Positions 27,170 through 36,781 are shown, numbered from the stretch's first letter. The stretch: DNA of 64,000 nucleotides from Mesonia algae (GCF_003253545.1 NZ_QKYV01000003.1:1-64000); one strand, 5' to 3'. The notes: a model not told the origin generated them from the letters alone. Numbers and translations: made by a program.

Positions 27170-28134
27170 TCTGGTTTTCTGGGTTTAAAGTTAGCTTCTT
27201 TAAAAATACGCTCGGCATCTAAAGTAAGTAACTGTTTTAATGTAATTGATTCATTTTTTTGAGCAAACTGCCTCACAATTTGCCAACCTATATATTGCCC
27301 GATTTGTGGCGGACTTTCATTGTCTAGTTCTAGTCTAAATTTACTAAAAGGCGCCAAATTGATAAATCTAGCTCTAAGCTCACTATCGGTTTCATAAATG
27401 AGTTCTCTATCTATAAAGTATCGCCAAATTTGATCTTCATTCGCCTGAGCCCATTTTAATTCTTTATCGGTATATCCCATTTTATCAGCATCACTCATCT
27501 TGGGTAAAACTTTATCTTTTAAATATAAAATCTTACCATAATAGATCATTTGATCTAAGAACGACCTTCCTTTAGGGCTTTCTATTAATTGATTTGCATA
27601 TTCAAAAGCGATATCATTTACAAGCTGTCCTCTTCTAAAATTCTTTCTTAAGTAAACCTGCATCCCATCATAAAACTGATGGTCTTCCCCTAAATAAGTG
27701 TCTAACGAAATAAGCAGTAAACTATCTGTAGCCACGACTTTATTACGATAATCAACTTCAGAAATCATAGTGACTACACGGGGTGCTTTAAATTGCGGAA
27801 AGTAATATTTAAAATGTTGAAATAAAGAAGTGATCTCTTCCTTCTCTTTCTTAAAATCGGGAAATGCTTTTTGAGTTTCCCTCTCTAATTCTATTTGAAT
27901 GGTGTCATTCATTTGCTGAATCCATAAACTATCAGCATACCTTGGTGGAAATAAAAAAGGATACTCTTTTTTTAATCTCGGTAATTCTTCCGCGGAAGCT
28001 TTAGCAAACTCCACATCAAAACGATCTACTTGAAAATCAATAGGAATTTGTGCTATTTCCTCTTCCAATTTATTTTCTTCTTCGCAAGAAAACAATCCTA
28101 AAAGTAAGATAAGGCCCACAAGATATTTCATCAT
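27166..28134 (-). CDS. gldB: Gliding motility lipoprotein GldB
   Basis: A lipoprotein signal peptide (MMKYLVGLILLLGLFSC) places an acylated Cys at residue 17. The rest, about 300 aa, has the GldB features IDFQVDRFDVEFAK near the start, RNFRRGQLVNDIAFEYANQL in the middle and a late GQYIGWQIVRQF. GldB is required for gliding and T9SS function in F. johnsoniae. The 12-bp palindrome CTTCCGCGGAAG occurs at 27987-27998, read here as ASAEE. Confidence 0.94.
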   Translation of the reverse strand: MMKYLVGLILLLGLFSCEEENKLEEEIAQIPIDFQVDRFDVEFAKASAEELPRLKKEYPFLFPPRYADSLWIQQMNDTIQIELERETQKAFPDFKKEKEEITSLFQHFKYYFPQFKAPRVVTMISEVDYRNKVVATDSLLLISLDTYLGEDHQFYDGMQVYLRKNFRRGQLVNDIAFEYANQLIESPKGRSFLDQMIYYGKILYLKDKVLPKMSDADKMGYTDKELKWAQANEDQIWRYFIDRELIYETDSELRARFINLAPFSKFRLELDNESPPQIGQYIGWQIVRQFAQKNESITLKQLLTLDAERIFKEANFKPRKPE

Positions 28135-28239
28135 AAAAAATAGTTTAGGTAGTCTTTAACGCAATAGACTTTTTTTACATCTAATTTCGTATTATTTTCG
28201 TGACAAAGGTAGTTGAAAATAACTAAAAAAAGGAAGGCT

Positions 28240-29034
28240 ATGCAAACAGAAAAAGTAGTAAATCATATAACAAACTGGTTAAAAGAATATGCTACAAACA
28301 GCAAAACAAATGGTTTTGTGGTAGGGATAAGTGGTGGTATCGATTCTGCCGTAACCTCAGCGCTTTGCGCCAAAACCGGTTTACGTACACTGTGTGTAGA
28401 AATGCCTATACACCAAGCTGCAAGCCAAGTTACCCGTGGCCAACAACATATTGAAAGCTTAAAAAAGCAATTTAGAAATGTAACTAATATAGAAGTTGAC
28501 CTTACTCCTACTTTTGAAACTATGAAATCTGCTTTTCCCTTAGCGGAAGAAAACGATCAACTTAGTCTAACTCTAGCCAATACTAGAGCTCGTTTAAGAA
28601 TGACTAGCTTATATTATTTTGCTGGTTTACACGGATATTTAGTCGCAGGAACTGGTAATAAAATTGAAGACTTTGGAGTCGGTTTTTATACTAAATACGG
28701 AGATGGCGGTGTAGACTTAAGTCCTATTGCAGATTTACTAAAAAGTGAGGTTTACGAGATTGCCGAATATTTAGGGATCAACCAAGAAATTGTTGAAGCT
28801 GCTCCCACCGATGGTCTTTTTGGTGACAGTCGCAGTGATGAAGATCAAATTGGAGCATCTTACGATGAACTAGAATGGGCGATGCACGAGGATGATTTAG
28901 GTAAAAGGGTTGATAATTTTGAAGGTAGAAAGCGTGAGGTTTTTTCTATTTACAAAAGATTAAACAATGCCAATCAACATAAAATGAATCCCATACCGGT
29001 TTGCGAAATCCCTTTACATTTAAAGAAGGACTAA
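28240..29034 (+). CDS. nadE: Ammonia-dependent NAD+ synthetase
   Basis: Last step of NAD synthesis: amidation of deamido-NAD. The ATP pyrophosphatase P-loop is GISGGIDSAVTSALC (about residues 31-45). GTGNKIEDFGVGFYTKYGDGG and PIADLLKSEVYEIAEYLG are the deamido-NAD and Mg sites. There is no glutaminase domain, so ammonia is the donor. The ATG at 28240 is used because it follows AAGGAAGG; an in-frame ATG at 28213 adds a basic non-homologous stretch. The stop overlaps the end of dnaG on the other strand by four bases. Confidence 0.96.
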   Translation: MQTEKVVNHITNWLKEYATNSKTNGFVVGISGGIDSAVTSALCAKTGLRTLCVEMPIHQAASQVTRGQQHIESLKKQFRNVTNIEVDLTPTFETMKSAFPLAEENDQLSLTLANTRARLRMTSLYYFAGLHGYLVAGTGNKIEDFGVGFYTKYGDGGVDLSPIADLLKSEVYEIAEYLGINQEIVEAAPTDGLFGDSRSDEDQIGASYDELEWAMHEDDLGKRVDNFEGRKREVFSIYKRLNNANQHKMNPIPVCEIPLHLKKD

Positions 29035-30992
29035 ATTACGCGGTTAAGTTTTTGCGCAATAAGTACCTCTAAGCTTTTATACTCCATCGTTTCTAAGAGC
29101 ACATCTCTATACTGTATTCCCAGATTAGTTTTGATACTTTCGCTTAATTCATTTACTTTTTCTTTAATCAAAAAACGGCGAAGATTTAAAATGGTTTCAT
29201 TTATCTCCCGAGGTTCTAATTCGCTCTTATCTTTTACAAAAATTTCTTGATCGTCCCAACGGTGTAAAACATCTTTTTCTTGCTGCATCAAAATAGTAGT
29301 AATTTCTGAAGCTTGCTCAGGCACCAAATTATTAACAAAGGTTTCAGTTTTTATCTCCCCCCTTAAATTAAACTCCTGAATAATAACCTCATACATTTCT
29401 TTAAAACCTTGGTGTGTAAATTCAATTTCATCTTCCTGAAGATCTAAAAAAACTTTCTCATAAACTTTTAATTGCTGCGTCTCTCCTTCTAAATGCACAT
29501 TTCCCTCCTCATCTTCTCGCAAAACAAAATCTTCAAAATCGTCCTCTACACTTCCATACCTCAACAACAAACTTATAATATTGCGCTCTAATTGATGTTG
29601 CTGATTTACTTTCACACGCTCTACAGGAGTTTCTTTTACCACCGACATTTCTTTGGGTGCCGAGGCTGGTTTTTTTGAAGCATCGTTATTCGCTTTCGCG
29701 GAAATTTGAGCAAGTGTACTGTATAACACATTTTCTGAAATTTCCATAATGCGAGCACATTCTTTCAGGTAGATTTCCTGCTGAATGCGATCTGGAATTT
29801 TGGCAATACTATTTACCATATCCCGAATAACTCCCGCCTTTTTTATAGGGTCTCCCTTAGCTTCATTCACTAGCAAAGAAGCTTTATAGCTTATAAAATC
29901 TTTGGAGTTATGCTCTAAATATTCTTTAATATCATTCTCTGTATTGTTTTTTGCAAAAGAGTCGGGGTCTTCACCTTCTGGGAAACCGCAAACTTTTACA
30001 TTCATGCCTTGCTCCAAAATAAGATCTATCCCACGAATGGAAGCTCTTATTCCGGCCGCATCGCCATCAAACAAAACCGTAATATTTTGAGTTAGTCTAT
30101 TAATTAATCTAATTTGCTCGCTGGTAAGTGCAGTACCCGAAGAAGAAACTACATTTTCAATCCCCGCTTGATGCATTTGGATCACATCGGTGTAGCCCTC
30201 AACTAAGTAACAATTATCATCTTTGGCGATACTCTGTTTTGCATAATAAATTCCGTAAAGGACTTTACTTTTATGGTAAATATCACTTTCTGGTGAGTTA
30301 AGGTATTTGGCTGCTTTTTTATCGTTGGTTAAGATTCTACCTCCAAAACCTAAAGTTCTTCCAGACATCGAATGTATAGGAAACATCACTCTGCCTTTAA
30401 AACGATCGAATTGCTTTTCTTCTTTTACAATACTTAATCCCGTTTTTTCTAAAAACTCTAATTTATATCCTTGCTTAATCGCTTCGCTCGTAAAAGCATC
30501 CCAAACATCTGGAGAGTACCCTAACTCAAACTTCTCAATAGTCTCTTTTGTAAACCCGCGTTCCTTAAAATAACTTAAACCAATGGCTTTGCCAGTTTCC
30601 GTTTTTAATAATTGACGCTTAAAGTAATCCTTCGCAAATTCACTAACCAAATACATGCTTTCGCGTTCATCTGCCTGCTGTTTTTGCTCATCGGTTTGTT
30701 CGGTTTCTTCGATTTCGATACCGTATTTTCGAGCGAGGTATTTTATTGCTTCAGGATAACTAAAATGTTCGTGTTCCATTAAGAAAGCCACGACGTTCCC
30801 TCCTTTTCCGCTACTAAAATCTTTCCAGATTTGTTTAACGGGAGAAACCATAAAACTTGGCGTCCTTTCGTCGCTAAACGGACTCAAACCTTTATAATTA
30901 CTTCCCGATTTTTTTAACTGAACAAAATCACCAATTACCTCCTCTACACGAGCAGCATCAAAAACTTGGTCTATGGTCGATTTTTGGATCAT
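29031..30992 (-). CDS. dnaG: DNA primase DnaG lacking zinc ligands
   Basis: Makes RNA primers at the replication fork. The TOPRIM core is intact (VEGYTDVIQMHQAGIENVV and VLFDGDAAGIRASIRG, about residues 265-320). The C-terminal helicase-binding region follows, total 653 aa. In the N-terminal zinc-ribbon fold, the four CHC2 ligands are replaced. The expected C-x2-H reads S-PF-S (GLSPFSDERTPSF) and the expected C-x2-C reads D-FS-S (WKDFSSGKGGN). The surrounding fold residues are kept, so the domain probably folds without metal. This looks like a lineage trait, not decay. Confidence 0.96.
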   Translation of the reverse strand: MIQKSTIDQVFDAARVEEVIGDFVQLKKSGSNYKGLSPFSDERTPSFMVSPVKQIWKDFSSGKGGNVVAFLMEHEHFSYPEAIKYLARKYGIEIEETEQTDEQKQQADERESMYLVSEFAKDYFKRQLLKTETGKAIGLSYFKERGFTKETIEKFELGYSPDVWDAFTSEAIKQGYKLEFLEKTGLSIVKEEKQFDRFKGRVMFPIHSMSGRTLGFGGRILTNDKKAAKYLNSPESDIYHKSKVLYGIYYAKQSIAKDDNCYLVEGYTDVIQMHQAGIENVVSSSGTALTSEQIRLINRLTQNITVLFDGDAAGIRASIRGIDLILEQGMNVKVCGFPEGEDPDSFAKNNTENDIKEYLEHNSKDFISYKASLLVNEAKGDPIKKAGVIRDMVNSIAKIPDRIQQEIYLKECARIMEISENVLYSTLAQISAKANNDASKKPASAPKEMSVVKETPVERVKVNQQHQLERNIISLLLRYGSVEDDFEDFVLREDEEGNVHLEGETQQLKVYEKVFLDLQEDEIEFTHQGFKEMYEVIIQEFNLRGEIKTETFVNNLVPEQASEITTILMQQEKDVLHRWDDQEIFVKDKSELEPREINETILNLRRFLIKEKVNELSESIKTNLGIQYRDVLLETMEYKSLEVLIAQKLNRVI

Positions 30993-31040
30993 AAAAATGA
31001 AATCTTGAAATTATTTTAGGCTTGCAAAAATACTAAATAC

Positions 31041-31074
31041 AAAAAAAGGATGCTGTAAATTGAGCATCCTTTTT
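31041..31074 (-). terminator. Intrinsic terminator after the outer-membrane barrel gene
   Basis: AAAAAGGATGCT and AGCATCCTTTTT pair perfectly around an 8-base loop, ending in a T-run on either strand. It terminates the leftward transcript before dnaG. Confidence 0.85.
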
Positions 31075-31098
31075 ATAGAATAAAATTTAAATTAACAC

Positions 31099-32157
31099 TT
31101 AATTACTAAATCGTATTCCTACAGAAATATTGTTCTGTTCTAAAGGATTGTCTTTAAAAACAGTATTAAGATCATATTTAGCATATAAAGCCCACCAATC
31201 GTAACCTATATAAGCGCTTAGCCCATAAATAAAGTTACTCGTGTTATAGCTTTGAGAAAGTTTTGTTTTACGATTACTCCCATCTTCTTCATACTTTAAT
31301 TTTTGGATCGTATTCAAGTTAACTCCTGCATATCCTCCTAAACCTATTTTAAAATTACTGGTATTATAATACGTTGCTTTTTCTCCATAACTTAAGCTTC
31401 TTGGTCCGAATTCAAAATGCAGCGGAAATACCAAATTATCCATTCTTAATTTTGCTTTATCTACATCAAACTGAAACTCCTCTAAATAAGTTTGATCACC
31501 ATCTTCTACGAAGTACATATTATCATCTGCTTTAAGACCGTTAAACTGAAAAGACAGCCCATATCTTAATCTTGCAAAACCAGATTTCACCAATACAGTT
31601 TCAAATTCATATCCTAATTCAAAAAAACGGCTTCCTCCTATTTTATATGGAGAATCGTCTAAAGATTGACCGTCTATCAAAGCATTGTTTAGACCGAATG
31701 CCATGGTAAAACCAGAGGTTGTTCTTTTAGGAATAGAATCATAATCTTCTTGCTCTTCCTCCTTTTCATCATATTTTAAATAATCTAAGCGTCTATAATA
31801 AGCATCTACCACTTCTTCTCCATCTTCGGTGGTAGAATTTCGTTTAAGCAAGGCGATATTAGCATCAATAATATCTAATTGATTTTCTATATTCAACGCT
31901 CTTTTTTCCGCGGCAGCTTTTTTTAAGGCTTCAGCTTCTTGTTCTCCAATCTCATTTTCATTTAAACGCTGATTAATCGCCTCGACTTCTTTTTTAAGCT
32001 TTTCTTTTTCGCTTTGTTGAACTTGATTTTTTTGCTTTTCAAGATTTTCAATTTTAAGATCAATATCAGAATTTACCTGAATATTAATTTGTGCTTGCAT
32101 ATTTTGAGCTACCAAAGTGCTTAATAAAATGCTTAAACTAATAATGATTGTTTTCAT
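31099..32157 (-). CDS. Outer-membrane beta-barrel protein with coiled-coil N-terminus
   Basis: A signal peptide (1-22, ending MQAQ) is followed by a long charged helix (about residues 35-105; QQSEKEKLKKEVEAINQRLN) and an acidic linker. A barrel-like region runs from about 145 to the end, with alternating aromatic strands (FFELGYEFET, ARLRYGLSFQFNG) and a terminal strand ISVGIRFSN ending in Asn. I do not recognise a named family. It sits downstream of a sigma factor/membrane-partner pair on the same strand and may be under their control. Confidence 0.8.
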   Translation of the reverse strand: MKTIIISLSILLSTLVAQNMQAQINIQVNSDIDLKIENLEKQKNQVQQSEKEKLKKEVEAINQRLNENEIGEQEAEALKKAAAEKRALNIENQLDIIDANIALLKRNSTTEDGEEVVDAYYRRLDYLKYDEKEEEQEDYDSIPKRTTSGFTMAFGLNNALIDGQSLDDSPYKIGGSRFFELGYEFETVLVKSGFARLRYGLSFQFNGLKADDNMYFVEDGDQTYLEEFQFDVDKAKLRMDNLVFPLHFEFGPRSLSYGEKATYYNTSNFKIGLGGYAGVNLNTIQKLKYEEDGSNRKTKLSQSYNTSNFIYGLSAYIGYDWWALYAKYDLNTVFKDNPLEQNNISVGIRFSN

Positions 32158-32240
32158 AATACGTTGTTTTTAGATTGTACTTTTCTAGCCGCGCTAACGG
32201 AATAGCCAGAATCATACAGGTTTTTAATAGTTATTATTGG

Positions 32241-33002
32241 TTATTTAATGACTGAAGATTTTACATGCTGAAATCCACTTTCTAAGGCAAAGAATATTTT
32301 TTCTTTAAAGGAATCTCTATTTTCTACTTCTATACTTTCTAATAATTCTTTAGAAGATACCCTAGCATAAGGATTATCAAACTGCCTTAATCGTACGTTT
32401 CTCCGAGCTTTTTCTAAAAGTGCATCTATCTCTTGTTCATTTACTTGGGCAAGTTCTTTTGGCGAAGCATCGAGAACCTCTGTAGCAATTTCTACTTTTC
32501 CTGAATCTCTCGCAGCTAACAAAGCTCTATTTTCAACATTCTTGTTTTGAGAAGAAAGCGTTTTTTTATGCTCTGCAATACTTGATTTACTTGGATTATT
32601 TCTTACTTTTATGTTACTTTTTTCTGTGGAAAAAACTTCACTAACCTTTGGTTTACTTTCCGGAAGTTCTCCTACTATCTCTTTTAACTGTTTAGAGTCG
32701 TACACCAATTCTCCCTCTATTTCTTCAGAAAAAATATTTTCTTTTTTTACGGGTTTAAAATTTGAAGCATCACTTTGTGGAGTGTTTACTACTTTTATTT
32801 CAGTTTCTCCACCATTCCCAAATAAAGAAGCTATTAAAATCCCTGCCAAAAAGCTTGCAGCAATGCCTATAAACCATTTATAATTTACTCTCTTCTTATC
32901 TTGATTTTCTAACTGAGACGAAAGCTTATCCCAACTCCCTGCACTCGGACTAATTTTTCTAGCCTCCAAGTTTTCTTTTATTTGTTTGTCTAACTCACCC
33001 AT
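32241..33002 (-). CDS. Membrane protein, probable anti-sigma partner
   Basis: A 253-aa protein with a cytoplasmic N-terminus of about 40 residues (LDKQIKENLEARKISPSAGSWDKLSSQL), one membrane helix (WFIGIAASFLAGILIASLF) and a long periplasmic, low-complexity part. It overlaps the sigma gene by eight bases, the typical sigma/anti-sigma arrangement. The WDKL segment recurs in Bacteroidota sigma partners. No zinc anti-sigma motif is present, so the anti-sigma role is inferred from topology and linkage. Confidence 0.75.
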   Translation of the reverse strand: MGELDKQIKENLEARKISPSAGSWDKLSSQLENQDKKRVNYKWFIGIAASFLAGILIASLFGNGGETEIKVVNTPQSDASNFKPVKKENIFSEEIEGELVYDSKQLKEIVGELPESKPKVSEVFSTEKSNIKVRNNPSKSSIAEHKKTLSSQNKNVENRALLAARDSGKVEIATEVLDASPKELAQVNEQEIDALLEKARRNVRLRQFDNPYARVSSKELLESIEVENRDSFKEKIFFALESGFQHVKSSVIK

Positions 33003-33555
33003 GACTCTCCTCTTTATGTACTGCTAGTTTTTCTTGCAATAATTTTCTTGCTTTAAATAATTGCGATTTTGATGTTCCTTCAGATATATTAAGCAAGTCT
33101 GCTATTTCCTGGTGCTTGTAGCCTTCTACGGCATACATTACAAATACCATTTTATAGCCTTCAGGCAATTTATCTATAACTTCTTGTAAATGCTGCATCG
33201 CTTCCGCGGAAGCATAATCTTGCGCATCTTCCTCTCTATCATAATTCTCGATACGGTCTGAAAAATGAATCTCTTTCTTACTTCTTAAAAAGTCGATCGA
33301 CTCTCGTACCATGATTCTTCTCACCCAACCTTCAAAACTTCCTTTATGCTGAAATCCGTCAAGGTTGTTAAAAACTTTAAAGAAACCTCTAAGCATGACA
33401 TCTTCGGCAAAATGTAAGTCTTTAATATACATTCTACAGACACTTAACATTTTTGGAGCATGAATTTCGTAAAGCGTTTGCTGCGCCATACGGTTCTTTT
33501 TCACCGCCTTTTGTATAAGTTTCTTTTCGTTTTTATGTAGTGGTATAATTTTCAC
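32995..33555 (-). CDS. ECF-type RNA polymerase sigma factor
   Basis: A 186-aa sigma-70 family member. Region 2 spans about residues 20-95 (DLHFAEDVMLRGFFKVFNNL, GSFEGWVRRIMVRESIDFLR). Region 4 spans about 115-170 (LPEGYKMVFVMYAVEGYKHQ, EIADLLNISEGTSKSQL). It is expressed with the overlapping membrane partner. The gene carries a 14-bp perfect palindrome GCTTCCGCGGAAGC at 33200-33213, read as ASAEA. Confidence 0.92.
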   Translation of the reverse strand: MKIIPLHKNEKKLIQKAVKKNRMAQQTLYEIHAPKMLSVCRMYIKDLHFAEDVMLRGFFKVFNNLDGFQHKGSFEGWVRRIMVRESIDFLRSKKEIHFSDRIENYDREEDAQDYASAEAMQHLQEVIDKLPEGYKMVFVMYAVEGYKHQEIADLLNISEGTSKSQLFKARKLLQEKLAVHKEESHG

Positions 33556-33628
33556 CTCTGTTGGTTAGATGTTCTATAAATATAGACGAGAGGTTTTTAG
33601 AAATGGTTGCCTAAAGAAGAAAAAAAAA

Positions 33629-34606
33629 TTATTTTTTTCTATCAATTACGTAGTTCATCATAATTTCTAAAGAAGATTTATAAGGAGAAGCCGGATAATT
33701 TTCTAACATTGAGAAAGCTTTTTCTTGGTACATTTTCATTTGCTTTACCGCATAATCCAATCCGCCTGAATCTTTAACAAACTGTATCACCTCTTTTACG
33801 CGTTTCTTATCTTTATTATGATTTTTAATAGAATTAATAAGCCACCTTCTTTTCTTTTCAGAACAGTTATTTAAAGTATAAATAAGCGGAAGTGTCATTT
33901 TTTGCTCCTTAATATCAATCCCCGTAGGTTTTCCTATTTTTTCATCTCCATAATCAAAAAGGTCATCTTTTATTTGAAAAGCCATCCCAATTAACTCACC
34001 AAACTCCCGCATACGTTCTACGTGTTCTGAATCTGGCTTTACGGAAGCTGCGCCCAAACTACAACATGCAGCAATAAGAGTTGCTGTTTTTTGACGAATG
34101 ATCTCGTAATAAATTTCTTCGGTAATATCAAGTTTTCTAGCTTTTTCTATTTGAAGCAACTCGCCTTCGCTCATTTCGCGAACGGCCACCGAAATGATTT
34201 TTAATAAATCAAAATCGTTATTATCTATAGAAAGTAATAAGCCTTTAGAAAGTAAGAAGTCCCCAACTAATACTGCAATTTTATTTTTCCAAAGCGCGTT
34301 AATAGAGAAAAATCCGCGGCGACGGTTACTATCATCAACCACATCATCATGTACTAAGGTGGCGGTATGAATTAACTCTATTACAGAAGCACCTCGATAG
34401 GTGCGATCATTTACCTCGCCTTTAGAAACCATTTTGGCGACTAAAAAGACAAACATAGGTCGCATTTGCTTTCCCTTTCTATTCACTACATAATGCGTAA
34501 TACGATTAAGCAGCGCTACCCGAGAAGACATAAAAAGCTGAAACTTTTTTTCAAAAAGCTCCATCTCATGGGTTATAGGTTCTTTTATTTGAGCTATAGG
34601 TTTCAA
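33629..34606 (-). CDS. Polyprenyl diphosphate synthase
   Basis: Trans-prenyl chain elongation from isopentenyl diphosphate, supplying the side chain of menaquinone or a related quinone. The first aspartate-rich motif is LVHDDVVDDSNRRRG (about residue 90) and the second is KDDLFDYGDEKIGKPTG (about 218-234); GKQMRPM is the N-terminal IPP site. At 325 aa it fits the long-chain (C35-C40) class, but chain length is not certain from sequence. Confidence 0.93.
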   Translation of the reverse strand: MKPIAQIKEPITHEMELFEKKFQLFMSSRVALLNRITHYVVNRKGKQMRPMFVFLVAKMVSKGEVNDRTYRGASVIELIHTATLVHDDVVDDSNRRRGFFSINALWKNKIAVLVGDFLLSKGLLLSIDNNDFDLLKIISVAVREMSEGELLQIEKARKLDITEEIYYEIIRQKTATLIAACCSLGAASVKPDSEHVERMREFGELIGMAFQIKDDLFDYGDEKIGKPTGIDIKEQKMTLPLIYTLNNCSEKKRRWLINSIKNHNKDKKRVKEVIQFVKDSGGLDYAVKQMKMYQEKAFSMLENYPASPYKSSLEIMMNYVIDRKK

Positions 34607-34710
34607 GATAACAACAAATATAATACACGCAATTATTAATAAGCTGTTAAAAGTCTTTATTATTTAGACTTTTTTACTATTTTAGTGTAAAATTTTAAAA
34701 CTTAAACACG

Positions 34711-35538
34711 ATGAAAAAAATTACTTTAACGCTTGCAGCTATTGCTGCAGCGATCACAATGAATGCGCAGACTACTTATTTTTCTGATGATTTTAATGAT
34801 GAAGATGTTTCTGACTGGACGCTTATTGATGAAGATGGAGACGGTATTAATTGGAGTGCAGTTCAAATCGTAGACGAAGAGGATCAACCTGTAGGAACTC
34901 CTGTATTGAGATCTGCTTCTTGGAACTCAGTTTTAGGCCCACTTACCCCAGACAACTATGCTTTTTCAATGCCTATTGATTTAAGTAGTGAAGATGGTAC
35001 AAATGATATCACATTATCATGGGATGTTGCTGCTGCTGACGCTGGTTATACTGATGAAAACTACACTGTATACGTTGCTACAGGAAACACAGTTGCAGAT
35101 GCTATGTCTGCTACCGTATCTTTTAACGAGTTAGTTTCAGATAATGGAGCTGGAGGACTTGAAAATTTTTATACAAAAACATTAGATATTACTTCATTAG
35201 CAGGACAAGTTGTTTATGTTGCTTTTAGACACCATGATGTTTCAGATCAATTTACTATGGAGATTGATAACGTTGAAGTTGTTGCTGGAAGTTTAGCGGT
35301 AGATAATACAAGTTTCGAAAGCTTTAATCACTATGTTGCAAACAACGTATTAACGTTAAAAGCTAATACTGCAATTAACAATGCTAGATTATATAACATC
35401 TTAGGACAGCAGGTTATCTCTAAAAAATTAGGTACTCAGTCTGCAGATATCAATCTTAACGCTTTAAACAGTGGTGTTTATTTAGTACAAGTTGAAATTG
35501 AAGGACAATCTAAATCTTTTAAGATTGTAAAGAAATAA
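34711..35538 (+). CDS. Secreted T9SS cargo protein with jelly-roll-like domain
   Basis: A signal peptide (residues 1-19, ending NAQ) precedes an adhesive 'choice-of-anchor J'-like beta domain (about 22-190). That domain has FSDDFNDEDVSDWTLIDEDG at its start and Asp/Gly-rich, probably Ca-binding segments. Residues about 200-275 are a T9SS type A sorting domain (NARLYNILGQQV, LNSGVYLVQVE, final SFKIVKK). So it is exported by T9SS and released or surface-anchored. Function unknown. Confidence 0.88.
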   Translation: MKKITLTLAAIAAAITMNAQTTYFSDDFNDEDVSDWTLIDEDGDGINWSAVQIVDEEDQPVGTPVLRSASWNSVLGPLTPDNYAFSMPIDLSSEDGTNDITLSWDVAAADAGYTDENYTVYVATGNTVADAMSATVSFNELVSDNGAGGLENFYTKTLDITSLAGQVVYVAFRHHDVSDQFTMEIDNVEVVAGSLAVDNTSFESFNHYVANNVLTLKANTAINNARLYNILGQQVISKKLGTQSADINLNALNSGVYLVQVEIEGQSKSFKIVKK

Positions 35539-35563
35539 TCTAAAAGCTTTATACTTTTAGAAT

Positions 35564-35597
35564 AAAAAAAGCCCGCTCAAATTGAGCGGGCTTTTTA
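35564..35597. terminator. Bidirectional intrinsic terminator between convergent genes
   Basis: GCCCGCTC and GAGCGGGC pair around a 5-base loop, with A-tract before and T-tract after. It serves both the T9SS cargo gene (plus) and rlmN (minus). Confidence 0.92.
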
Positions 35598-35615
35598 TTT
35601 TGATTTTTCTTTAAT

Positions 35616-36662
35616 TTACTTTGAAGACTTATTAGCTAACTGTCCGCAGGCAGCATCAATATCTTTTCCTCTAGATCTTCTTACAGTAACGGTGATTCCA
35701 TTTCTTTCTAAAGCATCTTTATAGTTATCGGTTATTCTACTTTCAGCTTGCTGAAAAATACCATCATCTATAGGGTTATATTCTATAATATTAACTTTAC
35801 AAGGAATTGCCTTACAAAACTCTACTAAAGCAGCGATATCTTTTTGTTTGTCATTAATATCTTTCCAAATAAGATATTCATATGTTACTTTTTTACCTGT
35901 TTTTTCATACCAATAAATTAAAGACTCTTTTAAATCACTTAAGGGAAATGTCGCATTAAAAGGCATAATTTGTGTCCGCACCTCATCAATGGCAGAGTGT
36001 AAAGAAACCGCAAGGTTAAACTTTACTTCATCATCGGCCATTTTTTTGATCATTTTTGGCACACCCGATGTAGAGACCGTAATTCTTTTTGGAGACATTC
36101 CTAGACCTTCTGGAGAGGTTATTTTTTCTATAGACTCTAGAACATTCTTATAATTCATTAATGGTTCTCCCATCCCCATATAGACAATATTAGAAAGTGG
36201 CATATTGTTATATATTCTACTTTCTTTATCTATGGCCACCACCTGATCATAAATCTCATCTGGATTAAGATTACGCATTCTTTTTAATTTTGCCGTAGCA
36301 CAAAATTTACAGTCTAAGCTACACCCTACTTGTGAAGAAACGCAGGCTGTGGTTCTAGAAAATGTAGGAATTAAAACCGATTCTACCGTAAAACCATCAT
36401 GAAGCTTTACTGCATTCTTAATCGTCCCATCGCTACTTCTTTGCATCTCATCTACTTCGATATGATTAATAACAAAGTTTTGGGATAGCATTTCTCTTGT
36501 TTCTTTAGAGAGATTGGTCATATCATCAAAATGATGAGCTCCTTTACTCCAAAGCCATTCGTAAACCTGTGTTCCTCGAAAGGATTTATCTCCTATAGAA
36601 ACAAAGAATTCTCTCAGTTGTTCTTTGGTTAATGCACGTATATCTTTTTTCTTCTCTTTCAC
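35616..36662 (-). CDS. rlmN: 23S rRNA/tRNA adenine-C2 methyltransferase RlmN
   Basis: Radical-SAM enzyme that methylates A2503 of 23S rRNA and A37 of some tRNAs. The cluster motif CSLDCKFCATAKL (Cx3Cx2C), GMGEPLMNY and the C-terminal GKDIDAACGQL, with its resolving Cys, are all present. At 348 aa it has normal length. It shares a bidirectional terminator with the convergent T9SS gene. The 168-base gap to queA holds only the queA terminator. Confidence 0.97.
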   Translation of the reverse strand: MKEKKKDIRALTKEQLREFFVSIGDKSFRGTQVYEWLWSKGAHHFDDMTNLSKETREMLSQNFVINHIEVDEMQRSSDGTIKNAVKLHDGFTVESVLIPTFSRTTACVSSQVGCSLDCKFCATAKLKRMRNLNPDEIYDQVVAIDKESRIYNNMPLSNIVYMGMGEPLMNYKNVLESIEKITSPEGLGMSPKRITVSTSGVPKMIKKMADDEVKFNLAVSLHSAIDEVRTQIMPFNATFPLSDLKESLIYWYEKTGKKVTYEYLIWKDINDKQKDIAALVEFCKAIPCKVNIIEYNPIDDGIFQQAESRITDNYKDALERNGITVTVRRSRGKDIDAACGQLANKSSK

Positions 36663-36781
36663 TTGGCAAAGGTAATTGTTTTCTATGAGACCGCATTAGG
36701 GATTGAAACGGCATCCTTTTTTTGCTTTTATATATGGCAAAAAAAGATACAGTGTAAAGCCCGACCTTTAGGTAATGCCAT

